From Euglena gracilis (taxonomy: Eukaryota; Euglenida; Euglenophyceae; Euglenales): a stretch of 64,000 bases of DNA. Position numbers and translations under genes: made by a program. The notes beneath the pieces are model-generated. The model had not been told where the DNA came from and did not search any database. It was given only the letters and a program-made list of their open reading frames with translations. The stretch is taken from positions 52,357,384 to 52,421,383 of the forward strand of contig CP154955.1 of the NCBI GenBank assembly GCA_039621445.1, read 5' to 3'. Below are positions 44,893 to 64,000 of the stretch, one piece after another; within the stretch, counting starts at the first letter, position 1; each line of letters begins with the position of its first letter.

Positions 44893-46136
44893 TGATTTCA
44901 GTTTTGAGGAAACCTGAGGTGCTCATTTTTTGGTGCTCTGCGCCTTGTTACCCTGCGCCTTGTTACCCTGGATTATATTGTTTGAAGGGTGTTTCTCAAG
45001 AAAAAGTCTCTCTCAAAAGTTGTGTTGTCCACAGTAATCCCACCAGTTGTCTTGCCCCCAACTGTTTTGCCAACTGCCTTGCCTCTCGACACAACAGAAA
45101 TTGTTCTAGCCACCATTCCAAAAAACAGATTGTTTCGGTTACAACACCACAATTTCTCCCCAACCAAAATCGCTCCATCTCCAACTTGTGCATGTGGTGA
45201 CAGATGTCACGATGCTTATATTGGCAATCGTTATTTGCGCACTCCTGAGCAGATTCAACTTATTATTTTGGGATTCGGGGACTAAATCCAAAAACTGTTT
45301 TTTTGTGCAAATTTTGGTTGAAGTTGGAGTTTGCGAGATTCGTGGAGACGCAAAGGAGCACGAGCTCCTGTAGAAGATTGGGCCTTGTCCCAAGCATTGT
45401 GGCCAAATATCACACAAGCCAAATGCTTCAAAGAAGTCATTCTTATTTGCAAGAAATTCCCAGACCATTTGGCAATCCCCTAAAGACAGTATTCATGTGA
45501 TGGTTGTTGTAATTTTTTTTAGTTTTGTAGATTTTTTGCATCGTGACATGGGTGAAGTTCACCAGGTGATGGACCGAAAGTTCCAAAACTGAACATCCCA
45601 TGCGAGAATTAAAAGCATAGAACCTTTCTGCATATGGGTATGTGCATTTTTTTCATATTTAGCTGTTTGGCTCCGTGGGCATGGCCGTCACAAGCTTTGG
45701 TGCAGGAAAACCAGGGTAAACCAGCATCCAAACCAAACACATGACTTGTGTTTCAGTGCATGAAAGCCCATGTACAGTGTACCTTGATTGATTGCTTTCA
45801 TTTTTATTGTCATCAGCTCCAAAGCTGTGCAAAAGTTAAGTGAATTGGGGCGTGCTCATGTGGTCACAATTTACGTTGTTTTGCATATGCACACCATTTC
45901 AGCTTGTTTATTGTTATTTTTTGTTGATGTGCAGTTTTTTGCAGTTTTTTTTTGCAGTTTTTTGCAGTTTTTTGCAGTGCAGTTTTGCTGCCACGTGGCA
46001 GTTTTTTTTGGGCGGTTCCAGACTTTTTTTTTTTTTGTTGGGGACCTGGGTGGTGTGGTGGATCACACAGCCTGGATTATCTTTTCTCACCAAAAGTGAA
46101 AAGTCCCAGACCTGGCCGCCCCGACAGTATTCATTG

Positions 46137-46425
46137 TTTTTTTTTTTTTTTTTTTTTTTTGCATTTCATTTTTTTTTTTCCAATTTTGATCTTTTTTTAT
46201 TTTTTTTCATTTTTTTTTCTTTTTTTTTTTTTTTTTTTTTCTTTTTTTTTTTTTTTCGTTTATTTTTTTTCTTTTTTTTTTTTTTTTTTTTTGATTTTTA
46301 TGCCCATTTGCAGTTTTTTGTGGTTTTTTTTTGCTTTTTTTTTTTTTTTTTTTTGCGGTTTTTTTTTTTTTTTTTTTTTTTGTAGTAGCGGTGTCCCCCT
46401 TTTTTTTTTTTTTTTTTTTTTTTTT
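46137..46425. repeat. Long poly-T region
   Basis: T runs of 10-25 bases broken by single C, G or A bases over nearly 300 bp. Confidence 0.9.
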
Positions 46426-46426
46426 A

Positions 46427-46575
46427 GCACTTTTCGCGATTTTCGGCCATTTTTTTTTGTGGGTCCCCCCCTCGGGGGGCCCCAGGGGGTGGGTGGGTGG
46501 AGGGGACTCCCCCCCTGGTCTTAAAAAAAACCCTGGTCCGGATCCCCTCCCCCGGGTCCTTAAAAAACCTCTGGA
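46427..46575 (+). mobile_element. Family A element, 5'-truncated copy A4
   Basis: Starts at AGCACTTTTCGCGATTTTCG and ends TGGTCTTAAAAAAAACCC, with an added CCGGGTCCTTAAAAAACC. Its left half is replaced by the poly-T region. It ends about 60 bp upstream of the first recognised acetyltransferase exon. Confidence 0.75.
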
Positions 46576-46636
46576 CGCGAGGGGAAGCCTGGCAGAGGGG
46601 CCTCCAGGGGTTTGCGGCGCCGCTGGCGTTGGACAG

Positions 46637-62374
<15,738 letters not shown>

Positions 62375-62442
62375 TGAAAAAGCGACATCATCACAAAAGC
62401 AACAAGGTTGTAAACACTCCAATGAAAACAGTACAGAATATA

Positions 62443-62654
62443 TAACCCCCCCCCCCAAATAACACCCCCCCCCCCGGTGTGTTATTTAGGCACCCGAGCT
62501 GGGGCCCCAGGGGGGGGTGTTATTTGGGGGGGGGGTGTTCTTTTTACATGGGAAACCAAAGGAAAACAGGGGGGGGGGGTGTTATTTGGGCGCTCGAAAT
62601 CGGCCCCCGAGGGGGGGTGTGTTATTTGGGGGGGTGTTATTTGGGAGGGGGGTT
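62443..62654 (+). mobile_element. Family G foldback element, copy 2
   Basis: Near-identical partner of 41004-41201, located 100 bp after the last HAT exon seen. Confidence 0.9.
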
Positions 62655-63769
62655 TAATTGTTATTCACAATCACAGGTATCCCCTGTGGTCAAGCACCTC
62701 CAGCGACAAATCCTGACAAATCCCGACAACACTTTTTTGGCTCTCGAGGTGTGTGTTCCGAAAAATCCCGAAAAACCTCGACAAATTTTGCAAGAATAGA
62801 TTATGGACACAAGGATGATCCAAAAGTGGCCCAAAAGGAATGGTTATGATTGGTGGTTCTCTCGCTGCCTTTCTTTACAATTCTGATGTGTTTTTTCTTT
62901 GTCTCCAAAGGTCGTTTTGAAATGAGAGGAGTCGTTAAAACGGTGGATGTTCATTTCCAACCAAGGGTTTTTTTTGAAAAAAAACATGGATCTGTAACAT
63001 CACAACTGCCAGTGCTTTGGTCAATAAGTGAATCTCTGATACACAAATATGCATTTGAGAAGAAAACGAGAGACCTTGGAAATAGCACTTTGGTGTTAGA
63101 AATAATGATCGACTGTCACGAGAACTGCCCACATGCACCTAGGCGGCCTAATTCGCATTTAAGCTTTTTTCGTTTGATTTGCGCACTTGCGCAAATTTAC
63201 GAATTTTTTGATTCTGCTTTGTTTCGGCTGTGAAGGTCAGGGGGGTTTGAAAACACGTTGACAAGAGAGTGCAAAAAATGAGCAAAATTCTGATTTTGGC
63301 TGGGAGACCCCCGGGACTTTGGCGAAAAATGGTGTTTTTGAGGTCGTCGAAACCCCCGGGACCTTGCCGGCCCAAAGGGAAAAAAAACGCAAAAAAAGCA
63401 CCTTAGGAACGGGACCTTTACTGCCCCTGTTGCTCCTTTCGGCTGTGTCCCCGGGTGTGTCCGAGCTGCCGGCGGTGTGCGTCCTGGGTGTTTGCCGGAC
63501 TGCTTTGCTTGCGGCACCTTGGTGTGGTGTTTTGGGGCTGTTTGCTAAAGCGCGGGGAGGAGGTGCCGGGGGGTGGGTGTGGTGTGACCAAGCTGGCGGG
63601 AAGGACAACGGGGAAGGAAGGTAAGTACGGGGTGTTGGGCAAGGGATGCGCAGAGGGGATGAAATGGGGTCCGCAGGGAATAAAGGGAATAAAGGGGAAC
63701 GGGTGTCTCCCACCCGGCTTATACCCGGGATGCGCAGAACCAGTTGTGTGGCAAAGAACCCAGCGGAAG
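62655..63769 (+). other. HAT intron or beyond; one unassigned open frame
   Basis: 62886-63233 is open and unique (GRFEMRGVVKTVDVHFQPRV and onward) after a CTCCAAAG acceptor-like site, but it does not resemble any MYST C-terminal segment. No SYELSK-type exon is present. The end of the window (63930-63972) has CACAG, a short open segment and TTG|GTGAGT, too short to assign. Confidence 0.3.
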
Positions 63770-63889
63770 AAGCCCAACACAGGAAGGACAAAATTGTGTT
63801 GATGCGCGCAAATGCGCGCACCAACATGTTTATGTTGATGCGCGCAATTGCGCACATAAACACAATTTTGTCCTTCTGGGATTGGGCTT
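63770..63889. mobile_element. 120-bp near-perfect hairpin element
   Basis: Left arm AAGCCCAACACAGGAAGGAC, AAAATTGTGTTGATGCGCGC; right arm GCGCACATAAACACAATTTT, GTCCTTCTGGGATTGGGCTT. The middle has a second GCGCGCAA/TTGCGCGC pairing. Non-coding foldback element. Confidence 0.85.
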
Positions 63890-64000
63890 TGGCACCGATG
63901 AATTGACGTTGTTGAAAAACTGTGTGACACAGAGGCCCTGACGGTACAGACTGACGGGCCATCCAGTTGGTGAGTTTGTCACACTGTTTGTCAACGGCGC

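Noticed and set aside
62886-63233. Next exon of the acetyltransferase gene
   Set aside because: The frame is open and has an acceptor-like start but does not resemble the conserved SYELSK/PLSDLG region that must follow.

Overview
This window looks like nuclear DNA of a eukaryotic protist, most likely a dinoflagellate or a lineage with similar gene structure. The direct evidence is one confidently identified gene on the + strand, cut into exons of about 30-125 bp and separated by introns of 0.7-3.3 kb. Three consecutive introns use GC-AG boundaries (CAG|GC...CAG). The surrounding DNA is full of poly-C/poly-G runs, microsatellites and short foldback repeats. A haptophyte with frequent GC donors remains possible. 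No bacterial-style operon, rRNA gene, confident tRNA gene or CRISPR array was seen.

The main gene is a MYST-family (KAT5/KAT8-like) histone acetyltransferase running from about 46.6 kb past 62.3 kb. Exons in order encode a chromo-barrel domain (46637-46752, 49979-50050, 51784 on), a basic linker (52760-52791, 53475-53526, 55040-55105), then the HAT domain: the start (58229-58323), the C2HC zinc finger split over two exons (58997-59063 and 59967-60056), the LYCQ...[10 protein letters not shown] region (61387-61497) and the acetyl-CoA motif with the conserved cysteine (62216-62339). The phases join almost everywhere. The C-terminal exons are not found before the window ends.

Upstream, 10.8-11.35 kb holds the last two exons of an unrecognised gene; their phases join and they end in TAA. 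From about 12.4 to 24.7 kb there are scattered exon-like GC-rich segments with plausible splice sites and no recognised domain. At 9.05-9.39 kb lies a Ty3/Gypsy-type integrase C-terminal fragment.

The most unusual block is 26.43-29.36 kb. It is compositionally clean (no long C or G runs), has a 516-codon open frame with clustered CxxC motifs and a second, 154-codon frame, and is bounded by related GGATTTTTG-containing sequences. It may be an undescribed mobile element or an integrated foreign sequence.

The rest is repeats. At least ten interspersed short families were recognised by comparing copies inside the window, several with terminal inverted repeats and a shared GGCGC/GCGCC-type palindromic core. 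There are also large arrays: a 1.1 kb tetranucleotide 'staircase', (CCCA)n, (GGGT)n, (GT)n, a 21-bp minisatellite and an 11-bp inverted minisatellite. Several (GT)n arrays begin exactly at 5' splice sites. Several elements end about 60 bp upstream of 3' splice sites, so the repeats and the intron architecture appear linked.
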